Below are positions 37,810 to 47,547 of a stretch of DNA of 64,000 nucleotides, piece after piece (the stretch's first letter is position 1; each line of letters begins with the position of its first letter). Origin of the DNA: Bacillus sp. Xin1. Its GTDB lineage: Bacteria > Bacillota > Bacilli > Bacillales > Bacillaceae_G. A model generated the notes under the pieces. It was given only the letters and a program-made list of their open reading frames with translations, had not been told where the DNA came from and did not search any database. The DNA lies in contig NZ_JABUAE010000001.1 of assembly GCF_013314535.1 (NCBI RefSeq), positions 310,001 through 374,000 of the forward strand, written 5' to 3'. The position numbers and the translations under genes were made by a program.

Positions 37810-38709
37810 ATGAAGTTAAAACATCTAATTGATCAAGCGGCAGGACAACCTAAAAAAACTGTGGCTGTAGCAGTAGCTGAAGATCATGAAGTAATTGAAG
37901 CGGTAGCGAAAGCTATTCAATTACAGTTAGCTCAATTTCGTCTATATGGAAATCAAGAAAAAATTATGGGTATGCTACAAGAGCATGGCTTACAAGTTTC
38001 AGAACATGTTCAAGTGATTGCGGCATCATCAAATGCTGAGGCCGCGGAACTTTCTGTTAAAGCTGTAAGAAATGGTGAAGCAGATGTACTTATGAAGGGG
38101 AACATCCCAACAGCAAACATTTTAAAAGCAGTATTAAATAAAGAGTGGGGACTTCGTAAAGGTAGTGTATTATCACATGTTGCAGCGTTTGAAGTTCCAA
38201 ATTATGATCGCTTTATTTTTGTCACAGATGCAGCGATGAACATTGCACCTGATGTACAGCAAAAAGCTGCTATTATACAAAATACTGTTGAAGTTGCCCG
38301 GGCAGTAGGAATCGAATTGCCGAAAGTGGCTCCAGTCGCGGCGGTGGAAGTTATTAACCCAGCGATGCAGGCGACAATCGATGCGGCGATGTTAACACAA
38401 ATGAATCGTCGTGGACAAATTAAAGATTGTATCGTTGATGGACCGCTTGCTTTAGATAATGCTGTATCACAAATTGCAGCAGAGCATAAAGGCATAGTAG
38501 GTGATGTAGCAGGTAAGGCAGACATTTTACTCGTCCCAACGATTGAAGCTGGAAACGTGCTATATAAATCGCTTGTCTATTTTGCAAATGCAAATGTAGG
38601 AGCGATGATTGCTGGCGCAAAAGCACCGATTGTTTTGACATCTCGTGCTGATTCAGCAGAAACAAAAGTATATTCATTAGCTTTAGCAGTTGCGACTGCT
38701 TCTAAATAA
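37810..38709 (+). CDS. ptb: Phosphate butyryltransferase
   Basis: A 299-residue phosphate acyltransferase of the Ptb/Pta fold, exchanging CoA of (branched) acyl-CoA for phosphate. It shows VLMKGNIPTANILKAV and IVDGPLALDNAVS, typical of the family. It is first in the seven-gene bkd operon; its product, acyl phosphate, is the substrate of Buk. A GGAAAGGG site precedes the ATG. Confidence 0.93.
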   Translation: MKLKHLIDQAAGQPKKTVAVAVAEDHEVIEAVAKAIQLQLAQFRLYGNQEKIMGMLQEHGLQVSEHVQVIAASSNAEAAELSVKAVRNGEADVLMKGNIPTANILKAVLNKEWGLRKGSVLSHVAAFEVPNYDRFIFVTDAAMNIAPDVQQKAAIIQNTVEVARAVGIELPKVAPVAAVEVINPAMQATIDAAMLTQMNRRGQIKDCIVDGPLALDNAVSQIAAEHKGIVGDVAGKADILLVPTIEAGNVLYKSLVYFANANVGAMIAGAKAPIVLTSRADSAETKVYSLALAVATASK

Positions 38710-38743
38710 ACCAAAAGGGTAAAACAATTAGGGGGAAATGACA

Positions 38744-39844
38744 ATGACATTAGAAATCTTCGAATACTTAGAAAAATATGATTATGAGCAAGTGGTATTT
38801 TGTCAAGATAAAGAGTCTGGATTAAAAGCAATCATTGCAATTCATGATACAACACTTGGACCAGCTCTTGGTGGAACAAGAATGTGGACATATGATTCTG
38901 AAGAAGCGGCGATTGAAGATGCATTGCGCCTTGCAAAAGGGATGACATATAAAAATGCAGCAGCTGGTTTAAATCTAGGTGGTGCAAAAACAGTTATCAT
39001 CGGTGATCCACGTAAAGATAAAAGTGAAGCGATGTTCCGTGCACTAGGACGTTACATTCAAGGATTAAACGGACGTTACATTACTGCAGAAGATGTTGGT
39101 ACAACTGTTGATGATATGGATATTATCCACGAAGAAACTGACTTTGTAACAGGTATTTCACCTTCATTCGGTTCTTCTGGTAACCCATCTCCAGTAACTG
39201 CTTATGGCGTTTATCGTGGTATGAAAGCAGCAGCAAAAGAAGCATTTGGCACAGATAGCCTAGAAGGTAAAGTAATTGCTGTTCAAGGTGTTGGTAACGT
39301 AGCATATCATTTATGCAAACATTTACACGCTGAAGGAGCACAACTAATCGTTACAGATATCAATAAAGAAGCGGTACAACGCGCGGTAGAAGAATTTGGT
39401 GCAACAGCAGTTGAACCAAATGAAATTTATGGTGTAGAATGCGATATTTATGCGCCATGTGCATTAGGTGCAACAGTAAATGACGAAACAATTCCACAAT
39501 TTAAAGCGAAAGTAATCGCAGGTTCTGCAAATAACCAATTAAAAGAAGATCGTCATGGTGACATCGTTCATGAAATGGGAATTGTATACGCACCAGACTA
39601 TGTAATTAATGCAGGCGGCGTAATTAACGTAGCAGATGAATTATATGGATACAATAGGGAACGTGCATTAAAACGAGTAGAGTCAATTTATGACACAATT
39701 GCAAAAGTAATTGAGATTTCAAAACGTGATGGTGTACCAACTTATGTTGCAGCAGATCGTCTAGCTGAAGAGCGTATTGCAAGCTTGAAAAATACTCGCA
39801 GCACGTACTTACGCAACGGACATGATATTATTAGCCGTCGCTAA
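38744..39844 (+). CDS. bcd: Leucine (branched-chain amino acid) dehydrogenase
   Basis: A 366-residue NAD-dependent amino-acid dehydrogenase that deaminates Leu, Ile and Val to 2-keto acids, feeding the Bkd complex. Conserved segments are [12 protein letters not shown], the catalytic lysine of [19 protein letters not shown], and the dinucleotide-binding [20 protein letters not shown] is 7 nt before the ATG at 38744; the ATG two codons earlier sits too close. Confidence 0.95.
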   Translation: MTLEIFEYLEKYDYEQVVFCQDKESGLKAIIAIHDTTLGPALGGTRMWTYDSEEAAIEDALRLAKGMTYKNAAAGLNLGGAKTVIIGDPRKDKSEAMFRALGRYIQGLNGRYITAEDVGTTVDDMDIIHEETDFVTGISPSFGSSGNPSPVTAYGVYRGMKAAAKEAFGTDSLEGKVIAVQGVGNVAYHLCKHLHAEGAQLIVTDINKEAVQRAVEEFGATAVEPNEIYGVECDIYAPCALGATVNDETIPQFKAKVIAGSANNQLKEDRHGDIVHEMGIVYAPDYVINAGGVINVADELYGYNRERALKRVESIYDTIAKVIEISKRDGVPTYVAADRLAEERIASLKNTRSTYLRNGHDIISRR

Positions 39845-39872
39845 TCTATCATATACAACTTCTACAAAAGCT

Positions 39873-39898
39873 GTGGATACCTCTTATGAGGTCTCCAC
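39873..39898 (+). terminator. Hairpin between bcd and buk
   Basis: GTGGATACCTC TTAT GAGGTCTCCAC: 11-nt arms with one mismatch. The T run that follows is poor, so it may be a partial attenuator or an mRNA processing/stability element inside the operon. Confidence 0.5.
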
Positions 39899-39933
39899 TG
39901 CCTTTTGAATTTTTAAAGGTGGAGGTAGCAACA

Positions 39934-41037
39934 GTGTCTTTAAATCGAATCCTTGTTATTAATCCTGGTAGTACATCTACAAAAATAGGTGTTTTTGATA
40001 ATGAAAGACCTGTTTTAGAAGAAACAATTCGTCACGATGTAGATAAAATCGGGGAATATAAACGAATTATTGATCAATATGAATTTCGAAAAGAAACAAT
40101 TTTAGAGGTTCTACATTCTCATGGTATTAATATTTCAAAATTAAACGCTGTTTGTGGACGCGGAGGATTACTTCGTCCGATTGAAGGCGGTACGTATACA
40201 GTAAATGAAGATATGTTGGAAGATTTGAAAAATGGATATAGTGGCCATCACGCTTCAAATCTTGGCGGTATTTTGGCGTATGAAATTGCTTCTGGGTTAA
40301 ATATTCCAGCTTTCATTGTTGATCCAGTTGTTGTTGATGAAATGGAGCCAATCGCTCGCATTAGTGGAATTTCTGGCATGGAGAGAAAAAGTATTTTTCA
40401 TGCGTTAAACCAAAAAGCAGTGGCGCGTAAAGTTGCAGAAGAACTTGGCCGTAAATACGAAGATTTAAACCTATTAATTGCACACATGGGCGGTGGAATT
40501 ACAGTTGGCGCTCATAAGCAAGGGAAAGTTATTGATGTAAATAATGGCTTAAATGGAGAAGGGCCATTTAGTCCAGAGCGTGCTGGAACAGTGCCGGTTG
40601 GTCAGTTAATAGAAATGTGTTTCTCTGGTGACTATTACCGCGATGAAATGATGAAAAAGATTGTTGGGCAAGGCGGATTAGTGAGCTTGATTGGTACAAA
40701 CGATGCAATTAAAGTTGAAAACATGGTCGAAAAAGGTGACCCTGAGGCAACTCTCATTTATAAAGCAATGGCGTATCAAGTGGCGAAAGAAATTGGTGGA
40801 GCTAGCGCGGTGCTTCATGGGAAAATCGATGCAATCGTTTTAACTGGAGGACTTGCATACAGCAAAATTCTTGTTGATGAGATTAAAGATCGTGTTCATT
40901 GGATTGCAGATGTGATTGTACATCCTGGAGAAGATGAATTACAAGCATTAGCAGAGGGAGCACTTCGCGTATTACGTGAAGAAGAAGATCCAAAAGAGTA
41001 TGTTGTACGAGAAAAAGAAACGGTAGCTAGGGGTTGA
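39934..41037 (+). CDS. buk: Butyrate kinase (branched-chain fatty acid kinase)
   Basis: A 367-residue ASKHA-fold acetokinase-family enzyme that transfers phosphate from acyl phosphate to ADP. It opens [41 protein letters not shown] and LTGGLAYSK form the nucleotide pocket. The GTG at 39934 is preceded by GGAGG at 9 nt and by no better start; the in-frame ATG at 39886 lies in the intercistronic hairpin. Confidence 0.94.
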   Translation: MSLNRILVINPGSTSTKIGVFDNERPVLEETIRHDVDKIGEYKRIIDQYEFRKETILEVLHSHGINISKLNAVCGRGGLLRPIEGGTYTVNEDMLEDLKNGYSGHHASNLGGILAYEIASGLNIPAFIVDPVVVDEMEPIARISGISGMERKSIFHALNQKAVARKVAEELGRKYEDLNLLIAHMGGGITVGAHKQGKVIDVNNGLNGEGPFSPERAGTVPVGQLIEMCFSGDYYRDEMMKKIVGQGGLVSLIGTNDAIKVENMVEKGDPEATLIYKAMAYQVAKEIGGASAVLHGKIDAIVLTGGLAYSKILVDEIKDRVHWIADVIVHPGEDELQALAEGALRVLREEEDPKEYVVREKETVARG

Positions 41038-41041
41038 GATA

Positions 41042-42463
41042 ATGGCAAAAGAATATGATTTAGTCATCGTTGGCGGCGGTACTGGTGGATATGTTGCCGC
41101 TATTCGTGCATCACAATTAGGGCTAAAAACAGCACTTGTTGAAAAAGATAATCTTGGTGGTACTTGCCTGCATAAAGGTTGTATTCCTAGTAAAGCATTG
41201 CTACGTAGTGCTGAAGTATATGCAACTGCGAAAAAGAGTGAAGAATTCGGTGTGGTAACGAGCAATGTGGAATTAAACTTTGCAAAAGTGCAAGAGCGTA
41301 AAGAAAAGATTGTAACGCAGCTTCACAAAGGCGTTCAACATTTAATGAAGCAAGGTAAAATTGATGTGTTTGAAGGTATCGGCCGAATTCTTGGACCTTC
41401 AATCTTCTCTCCAATGCCAGGAACAATTTCAGTTGAATTTGCAAATGGTGAAGAGAATGAAATGTTGATTCCAAAAAATGTTCTGATTGCAACTGGGTCT
41501 CGTCCAAATTCATTACCAGGATTAGAATTAGATGGTGAGTACGTGATGTCATCGGATCATGCCCTAAAAATGGAAACGCTTCCGGAATCAATTATTATCG
41601 TCGGTGGCGGGGTAATTGGAATTGAATGGGCATCTATGCTTGCTGACTTCGGTGTAGAAGTTACTGTATTAGAGTACGCAAAACATGTCCTGCCGCTTGA
41701 AGATCAAGATGTTTCGAAAGAAATGCAGCGTCTATTAAAGAAAAAAGGTATTAAAGTGGTGACAGGTGCAAAAGTATTACCAGAAACATTAGTAAAAGAT
41801 AATGGTGTATTAATTCAAGCCGAACACAATGGTGAAAATAAAGAATTCAAAGCAGAAAAAATGCTTGTATCTGTAGGAAGACAGGCGAATACGCAAAATA
41901 TCGGTTTAGAGAATACAGATATCATTGTGGAAAAAGGATACATTCAAACAAATGAATTTTATCAAACGAAAGAATCACATATTTACGCAATTGGTGATGT
42001 AATTGGTGGCTTACAACTTGCTCACGTTGCTTCTCATGAAGGTATTGTAGCTGTAGAACATATTGCGGGCAAAGAAGTTATGCCAATTGATTACTCAATG
42101 GTATCGAAATGCGTATACAGTAGTCCAGAAGTTGCTTCTGTTGGTTTAACTGAGCAAGAAGCAAAAGAAAAAGGCTATAAATTAAAAGTAGGTAAGTTCT
42201 CATTCCGTGCAATCGGAAAAGCGCTTGTATACGGAGAATCAGATGGCTTTGTGAAACTTGTAGTTGATGAAGAAACAAATGATATTCTTGGTGTTCATAT
42301 GATCGGCCCACATGTAACGGATATGATTTCTGAAGCGGGTCTTGCAAGAGTCCTTGATGCAACACCTTGGGAAGTTGCACATACAATTCATCCGCATCCA
42401 TCCTTATCTGAAGCAATCGGTGAAGCTGCATTAGCAGTAGATGGAAAAGCGTTACACGCATAA
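41042..42463 (+). CDS. lpdV: Dihydrolipoamide dehydrogenase (E3) of the Bkd complex
   Basis: A 473-residue flavoprotein disulfide reductase that reoxidises the lipoyl group of BkdB. N-terminal FAD motif GGGTGGYVAAIRA; redox-active disulfide C42/C47 in GGTCLHKGC; NAD motif VGGGVIGIEWASM; dimer-interface catalytic HPHPSLSE near the C-terminus. It starts 4 nt after buk. It is the branched-chain-specific E3, distinct from the E3 expected in the pyruvate dehydrogenase operon. Confidence 0.94.
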   Translation: MAKEYDLVIVGGGTGGYVAAIRASQLGLKTALVEKDNLGGTCLHKGCIPSKALLRSAEVYATAKKSEEFGVVTSNVELNFAKVQERKEKIVTQLHKGVQHLMKQGKIDVFEGIGRILGPSIFSPMPGTISVEFANGEENEMLIPKNVLIATGSRPNSLPGLELDGEYVMSSDHALKMETLPESIIIVGGGVIGIEWASMLADFGVEVTVLEYAKHVLPLEDQDVSKEMQRLLKKKGIKVVTGAKVLPETLVKDNGVLIQAEHNGENKEFKAEKMLVSVGRQANTQNIGLENTDIIVEKGYIQTNEFYQTKESHIYAIGDVIGGLQLAHVASHEGIVAVEHIAGKEVMPIDYSMVSKCVYSSPEVASVGLTEQEAKEKGYKLKVGKFSFRAIGKALVYGESDGFVKLVVDEETNDILGVHMIGPHVTDMISEAGLARVLDATPWEVAHTIHPHPSLSEAIGEAALAVDGKALHA

Positions 42464-42489
42464 AAATGTGGATTTAGGAGGTTATGAAA

Positions 42490-43491
42490 ATGGCAGAAGT
42501 AAAAGAAAAGCGCCATGAAGAACTTGGCTTAAGTGATGAGCAAGTATTAGAAATGTATCGAACAATGTTGCTTGCGCGTAAAATCGACGAACGTATGTGG
42601 TTATTAAACCGTGCAGGAAAAATTCCATTCGTAATTTCTTGTCAAGGACAAGAGGCTGCACAAGTAGGCGCAGCGTTTGCACTTGATCGTGAAAAAGACT
42701 ATGCATTACCATACTACCGTGATATGGGTGTTGTACTAGCATTTGGTATGACAGCAAAAGAGCTTATGCTATCTGGTTTTGCAAAAGCAGGCGATCCGAA
42801 CTCTGGTGGACGTCAAATGCCAGGTCACTTCGGTCAGAAGAAAAACCGTATTGTGACAGGTTCATCACCAGTTACAACGCAAGTGCCTCATGCAGTAGGT
42901 ATTGCATTAGCAGGAAAGATGGAAAAGAAAGATTTAGTAACGTTTGTAACATTTGGTGAAGGCTCTTCTAACCAAGGTGACTTCCACGAAGGTGCAAACT
43001 TTGCTGGTGTACACAAATTGCCTGTTATTTTTATGTGTGAGAATAACAAATATGCAATTTCTATCCCTGTTGAAAAACAATTAGCATGTAAAAATGTATC
43101 AGATCGTGCGATTGGTTATGGTATGCCAGGGTATACAGTAGATGGAAATGATCCACTTGCAGTATATAAAGCTGTAAAAGAAGCAGCAGACCGTGGACGC
43201 CGCGGAGAAGGTCCAACTTTAATTGAAACAGTGTCGTACCGTTTAACAGCACACTCTAGTGACGATGATGATCGTGTCTATCGTGATAAAGAAGAAGTAG
43301 AAGAAGCGAAGAAAAAAGATTCGATCTTTACATTTGCTGCTTACTTAAAAGAGGTTGGCGTGTTAACAGAGGAATCTGAAAAACAAATGTTAGACGAAAT
43401 TATGCATATCGTAAACGAAGCAACAGAATATGCAGAAAATGCTCCGTATGCAGCACCTGAAGATGCATTGAAGCACGTATACGCAGAATAG
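42490..43491 (+). CDS. bkdAA: Branched-chain 2-oxoacid dehydrogenase E1 alpha
   Basis: A 333-residue ThDP-dependent E1 alpha subunit. ThDP motif: GEGSSNQGDFHEG through CENNKYAIS. The phosphorylation-loop region YRLTAHSSDDDDRVYR is present. With BkdAB it decarboxylates branched 2-keto acids and acylates the E2 lipoyl group. AGGAGG lies 7 nt before the ATG at 42490; the ATG at 42484 is too close. Confidence 0.95.
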   Translation: MAEVKEKRHEELGLSDEQVLEMYRTMLLARKIDERMWLLNRAGKIPFVISCQGQEAAQVGAAFALDREKDYALPYYRDMGVVLAFGMTAKELMLSGFAKAGDPNSGGRQMPGHFGQKKNRIVTGSSPVTTQVPHAVGIALAGKMEKKDLVTFVTFGEGSSNQGDFHEGANFAGVHKLPVIFMCENNKYAISIPVEKQLACKNVSDRAIGYGMPGYTVDGNDPLAVYKAVKEAADRGRRGEGPTLIETVSYRLTAHSSDDDDRVYRDKEEVEEAKKKDSIFTFAAYLKEVGVLTEESEKQMLDEIMHIVNEATEYAENAPYAAPEDALKHVYAE

Positions 43492-43504
43492 GGGGGAACG
43501 TTTC

Positions 43505-44488
43505 ATGGCTGTAATGTCTTATATTGACGCAATTACATTAGCGATGCGCGAGGAAATGGAACGCGATGAGAAAGTATTTGTATTAGGAGAAGATGTTGGT
43601 AAAAAAGGTGGCGTATTTAAAGCGACAAATGGATTGTATGATCAATTTGGTGAGGATCGTGCGCTTGATACACCGCTTGCAGAATCTGCAATTGCAGGGG
43701 TAGCAATCGGGGCTGCGATGTATGGAATGCGTCCAATTGCTGAAATGCAATTTGCTGATTTTATTATGCCGGCAGTAAACCAAATTGTTTCTGAGGCAGC
43801 AAAAATTCGTTATCGTTCTAACAATGACTGGACTTGTCCAATCACTGTGCGTGCACCATTTGGTGGCGGTGTTCACGGTGCGTTGTATCATTCGCAGTCT
43901 GTGGAAGCAATGTTCGCAAATCAACCAGGTTTAAAAATTGTTATTCCTTCTACACCATATGATGCAAAAGGATTATTAAAAGCGGCAATCCGTGATGAAG
44001 ATCCAGTATTATTCTTTGAACATAAACGTGCATATCGTTTAATTAAAGGCGAAGTGCCAGAAGATGATTACGTATTACCAATTGGAAAAGCAGATGTAAA
44101 ACGTGAAGGTGATGATATTACTGTTATCACATACGGATTATGTGTTCACTTTGCTCTTCAAGCTGCTGAAAAATTAGCGAAGGATGGCATATCTGCTCAC
44201 ATTCTTGATTTACGTACTGTATATCCATTAGATAAAGAAGCAATTATTGAAGCAGCTTCTAAAACAGGTAAAGTTCTTCTTGTAACAGAAGATAATAAAG
44301 AAGGAAGCATTATGAGTGAAGTAGCAGCAATTATTGCAGAAAACTGCTTATTTGACCTTGATGCACCAATTGCACGTCTTGCAGGTCCAGACGTTCCAGC
44401 AATGCCATATGCACCAACAATGGAAAAATTCTTTATGGTAAATCCAGATAAAGTTGAAAAAGCAATGCGTGAACTTGCGGAATTTTAA
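43505..44488 (+). CDS. bkdAB: Branched-chain 2-oxoacid dehydrogenase E1 beta
   Basis: A 327-residue E1 beta subunit with the transketolase pyrimidine-binding domain (EDVGKKGGVFKAT, AESAIAGVAIGAA) and the C-terminal transketolase domain (DLRTVYPLDKEAI). It starts 13 nt after bkdAA with GGGGGGAA upstream. Together with E1 alpha it forms the heterotetramer of the complex. Confidence 0.95.
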   Translation: MAVMSYIDAITLAMREEMERDEKVFVLGEDVGKKGGVFKATNGLYDQFGEDRALDTPLAESAIAGVAIGAAMYGMRPIAEMQFADFIMPAVNQIVSEAAKIRYRSNNDWTCPITVRAPFGGGVHGALYHSQSVEAMFANQPGLKIVIPSTPYDAKGLLKAAIRDEDPVLFFEHKRAYRLIKGEVPEDDYVLPIGKADVKREGDDITVITYGLCVHFALQAAEKLAKDGISAHILDLRTVYPLDKEAIIEAASKTGKVLLVTEDNKEGSIMSEVAAIIAENCLFDLDAPIARLAGPDVPAMPYAPTMEKFFMVNPDKVEKAMRELAEF

Positions 44489-44503
44489 TCGGGGGGACTA
44501 TAC

Positions 44504-45826
44504 ATGGCTGTAGAAAATATTACAATGCCTCAGCTCGGGGAGAGCGTTACAGAAGGTACAATTAGTAAATGGCTCGTAAATGTTGGCGATCACGTAAATA
44601 AATATGATCCGCTTGCAGAAGTAATGACAGATAAGGTAAATGCAGAAGTACCATCTTCTTTCACAGGAATTGTGAAAGAGTTAATCGCTGGTGAAGGTGA
44701 TACACTTGCAGTAGGTGAAGTTGTTTGTGTAATCCAAGTAGAGGGCGCAGATGAAGTAGCTGCGACAGCTGTAGAAGAGAAAATAAAAGAGGAGCCAAAA
44801 GCAGAAACTGCTCCAGCTGAAAAAGCACCAAAAGTGAAGCAACCAACTGATGGTAAACCACGTTTCTCACCAGCTGTATTAAAGCTTGCTGGTGAACATA
44901 ATATTGATTTAGATGCAGTAGAAGGTACGGGGACAAATGGCCGTATTACGCGTAAAGATATTTTAAAGCTAGTTGATTCTGGCAATATCCCCGTAGTTGG
45001 TGCAAAGAAAGAAGAAGCACCTGTTTCTGTACCAACAATGCAGGAAGCACCAAAATCAGTTACGACAGCACCGGTAGCACAAAAAGCAGAAGCGGCAAAA
45101 CCAGTGTCTGTACCGACTGTACCTGGAGATATCGAAATTCCAGTGACTGGTGTGCGTAAAGCAATCGCTGCAAATATGCTGCGTAGTAAACATGAAGCAC
45201 CACATGCATGGATGATGATTGAAGTAGATGTAACAAACCTTGTATCATACCGTAATTCAATTAAGGGTGAGTTCAAAAAACGTGAAGGCTTCAACTTAAC
45301 GTTCTTTGCATTCTTCGTAAAAGCAGTTGCACAAGCCTTAAAAGAATATCCACAAATTAACTCAATGTGGGCTGGCGATAAAATCGTTCAGAAAAAAGAT
45401 ATTAACCTTTCTATCGCTGTTGCAACAGAAAGTGAATTATTTGTACCAGTTATTAAACAAGCGGACGAGAAAACAATTAAAGGTATCGCTCGTGAAATTA
45501 CAGAACTTGCAGGGAAAGTACGCACGAAATCATTAAAAGCGGACGAAATGCAGGGCGGTACATTCACAATTAATAACACAGGATCATTTGGTTCAGTTCA
45601 ATCGATGGGTATTATTAACCATCCACAAGCAGCTATTTTACAAGTAGAATCTATTGTAAAGCGTCCGGTGATTATGGATAACGGTATGTTTGGTGCACGC
45701 GATATGGTTAACTTATGTTTATCATTAGATCATCGTGTATTGGATGGCTTAATTTGTGGTAAGTTCTTAGGACGTGTAAAAGAAATTCTTGAAAATGTAT
45801 CAGCGGATAATACATCTGTATATTAA
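44504..45826 (+). CDS. bkdB: Branched-chain 2-oxoacid dehydrogenase E2 (dihydrolipoyl acyltransferase)
   Basis: A 440-residue E2. The lipoyl domain has the modified lysine K44 (MTDKVNAEVPS). An Ala/Lys/Pro linker leads to the E1/E3-binding domain (FSPAVLKLAGEHNIDL, RITRKDIL), a second linker, and the catalytic domain with LDHRVLDG. It produces isobutyryl-, isovaleryl- and 2-methylbutyryl-CoA, primers for branched fatty acids. It is the last gene of the operon, followed by a terminator. Confidence 0.95.
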   Translation: MAVENITMPQLGESVTEGTISKWLVNVGDHVNKYDPLAEVMTDKVNAEVPSSFTGIVKELIAGEGDTLAVGEVVCVIQVEGADEVAATAVEEKIKEEPKAETAPAEKAPKVKQPTDGKPRFSPAVLKLAGEHNIDLDAVEGTGTNGRITRKDILKLVDSGNIPVVGAKKEEAPVSVPTMQEAPKSVTTAPVAQKAEAAKPVSVPTVPGDIEIPVTGVRKAIAANMLRSKHEAPHAWMMIEVDVTNLVSYRNSIKGEFKKREGFNLTFFAFFVKAVAQALKEYPQINSMWAGDKIVQKKDINLSIAVATESELFVPVIKQADEKTIKGIAREITELAGKVRTKSLKADEMQGGTFTINNTGSFGSVQSMGIINHPQAAILQVESIVKRPVIMDNGMFGARDMVNLCLSLDHRVLDGLICGKFLGRVKEILENVSADNTSVY

Positions 45827-45827
45827 T

Positions 45828-45855
45828 AAAAAAGCTCGCGTTTGCGAGCTTTTTT
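45828..45855 (+). terminator. Terminator of the bkd operon
   Basis: AAAAAGCTCGC GTTT GCGAGCTTTTT, centred at 45834-45849. Confidence 0.9.
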
Positions 45856-45966
45856 ATATTCTCTAAAAGACCAGTTCTCTCCGCTATTTCCCTCAATAAA
45901 ATATTTTTCAGTAATCTGACAATGGACTACAATGTATTATGAACTTATAAAAATACATTGCTGCTA

Positions 45967-45988
45967 TATTGTATATGGATATACAATA
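45967..45988. promoter_or_regulatory. Palindrome in the 320-nt gap before the FtsW/RodA gene
   Basis: TATTGTATAT GG ATATACAATA: perfect 10-nt arms. It resembles GntR-type operators (GT...AC), but no regulator gene is adjacent. The rest of 45856-46172 is A+T-rich; a weak TTGACT lies near 46125. No gene is seen in the gap. Confidence 0.4.
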
Positions 45989-46172
45989 AGAAAAGAATGC
46001 TTTTTTGGCAAATCTTACTGATGAAACTGCAGTATAATGTATTGTATTGTTTGAAAAAGAAAGTTATTCTATATAAGTATTTTATCGATTAATGTGCAAT
46101 CAGTCGTCAAAACATAAAGAATATTGACTCCTGGTTTTTTATTTTGTCGTAATAATGTTTCAGGAGGATGTC

Positions 46173-47351
46173 ATGAAGAGAAGTACAGAGTTTCTAAAGA
46201 GTTTAGATGTTAAGTTAATTTTGATTCTATGTATATTATGCGTCACGAGTATAGTTGCCATATACAGTAGTCAACAAACTGGGCAATACGGAGATTCAAA
46301 CTTTGCAATGAAACAGGGGATTAATTATGTAATTGGTATTGTGTTATTACTACTTGTTGCAAGTATTGATTTAGATCAATTGCAAAAATTAGCGTGGCCA
46401 TTTTATATTGTTGGATTTGCTTCAATTATAATACTTAAAATCTCGCCGTTTAAAGCGCTAACGCCTGAAATATTAGGGGCAAAAAGATGGTTTAGGGTCC
46501 CAGTTCTTGGGGCAATCCAGCCATCGGAGTTTTTTAAAATTGCATTGCTTATTTTAATTGCAAGTTTAGCAGTGAAACATAATGAAAAATATATGATACG
46601 AACATTTCAAACCGATTTAATCTTAATAGGTAAAATTATTTTAGTGTCGATTCCACCAGCGTTACTTGTATATAGCCAGCCTGATACAGGGATGGTTTTC
46701 TTATACGCTGCAGGAATTGCATGTATTTTGTTTATGTCAGGTATTCAAAAGAAATTAATCGCATTATGTACAGTCATTCCCGTGACGGTATTATCTACGC
46801 TAATCTTTATATATGTAAAATATCCAGACATATTTTTTAACAAGTTAGTTACTCTGTTAAAGCCACATCAACAATCACGTATTTTAGGTTGGTTAGATCC
46901 ATTTGAACATGCAGATCAAGGGTACCAAACCCAGCAATCTATTTTAGCAGTAGGTAGTGGGGGAATGGATGGAAAAGGGTTTGGATATGGAAACGTCTAT
47001 ATCCCGGAAAAACATACGGATTTTATTTTCGCTACGATTGCTGAAGAAGGTGGATTTTTAATAGCTGCTTTTATCGTATTTATGTTTCTTCTTCTTTTAT
47101 ATCGTACAATTATAATTGGGTATTCAGCAGATAACTTGTTTGGTACATTGTTATGTGCGGGTGTAATTGGTGTTTTGACACTCCAAATCTTCCAAAACGT
47201 TGGTATGATTGTTGGATTAATGCCAGTAAAAGGGATTGCGCTTCCGTTTTTATCATATGGAGGAAGTTCTTTGTTTTCCAATATGATGATGATGGGGCTT
47301 GTATTGTCGGTACGAAAAACGTATAAAAAGTATATGTTCTCAGTTGGTTAA
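46173..47351 (+). CDS. FtsW/RodA/SpoVE family protein
   Basis: A 392-residue SEDS protein with about ten membrane helices. The family motifs PSEFFKIALLI, PDTGMVFLYAAG, the large extracytoplasmic loop, IPEKHTDFIFATIAEEGG and FLSYGGSSLFSNM are all present. SEDS proteins are peptidoglycan glycosyltransferases working with a class B PBP. The overall sequence is closest to the RodA branch. No PBP gene is adjacent, so the partner is unknown. AGGAGG selects the ATG at 46173. This gene is not at this place in B. subtilis. Confidence 0.9.
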   Translation: MKRSTEFLKSLDVKLILILCILCVTSIVAIYSSQQTGQYGDSNFAMKQGINYVIGIVLLLLVASIDLDQLQKLAWPFYIVGFASIIILKISPFKALTPEILGAKRWFRVPVLGAIQPSEFFKIALLILIASLAVKHNEKYMIRTFQTDLILIGKIILVSIPPALLVYSQPDTGMVFLYAAGIACILFMSGIQKKLIALCTVIPVTVLSTLIFIYVKYPDIFFNKLVTLLKPHQQSRILGWLDPFEHADQGYQTQQSILAVGSGGMDGKGFGYGNVYIPEKHTDFIFATIAEEGGFLIAAFIVFMFLLLLYRTIIIGYSADNLFGTLLCAGVIGVLTLQIFQNVGMIVGLMPVKGIALPFLSYGGSSLFSNMMMMGLVLSVRKTYKKYMFSVG

Positions 47352-47385
47352 ATCCGATTCATAGACAAAAAAGCTGAAAAATCGA

Positions 47386-47455
47386 TTGTTAGGTAGGAGA
47401 GGGCATCCGACCATGCGTAGAAAGGTTTAGCTCCAGCATTATACCAAATGAATCT
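47386..47455 (+). repeat. Dispersed structured repeat, copy A (degenerate)
   Basis: Shares TTAGGTNGNAGAG, ATCCGACCATGC and TAGAA with the full copies at 49.3, 52.0 and 53.2 kb. It has lost ~6 nt in the middle of the core and the 3' hairpin is not recognisable. It lies in the leader of the NUDIX gene. Confidence 0.65.
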
Positions 47456-47547
47456 ATTAAAAAAGTAAATAATAAACGCATTTTACCATTTCTTGCATAT
47501 GATACAATAGTGTGGACAACGAAATAAAAAAAGAAGGGTTTGTTTCG

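Noticed and set aside
44590-45294. 234-codon minus-strand open frame opposite bkdB
   Set aside because: Shadow of the strongly biased codons of bkdB; no ribosome-binding site and a low-complexity product.
47352-47547. Copy A as a riboswitch for the NUDIX gene
   Set aside because: The copy is decayed and lacks the 3' hairpin, so function is unlikely; kept only as a repeat remnant.
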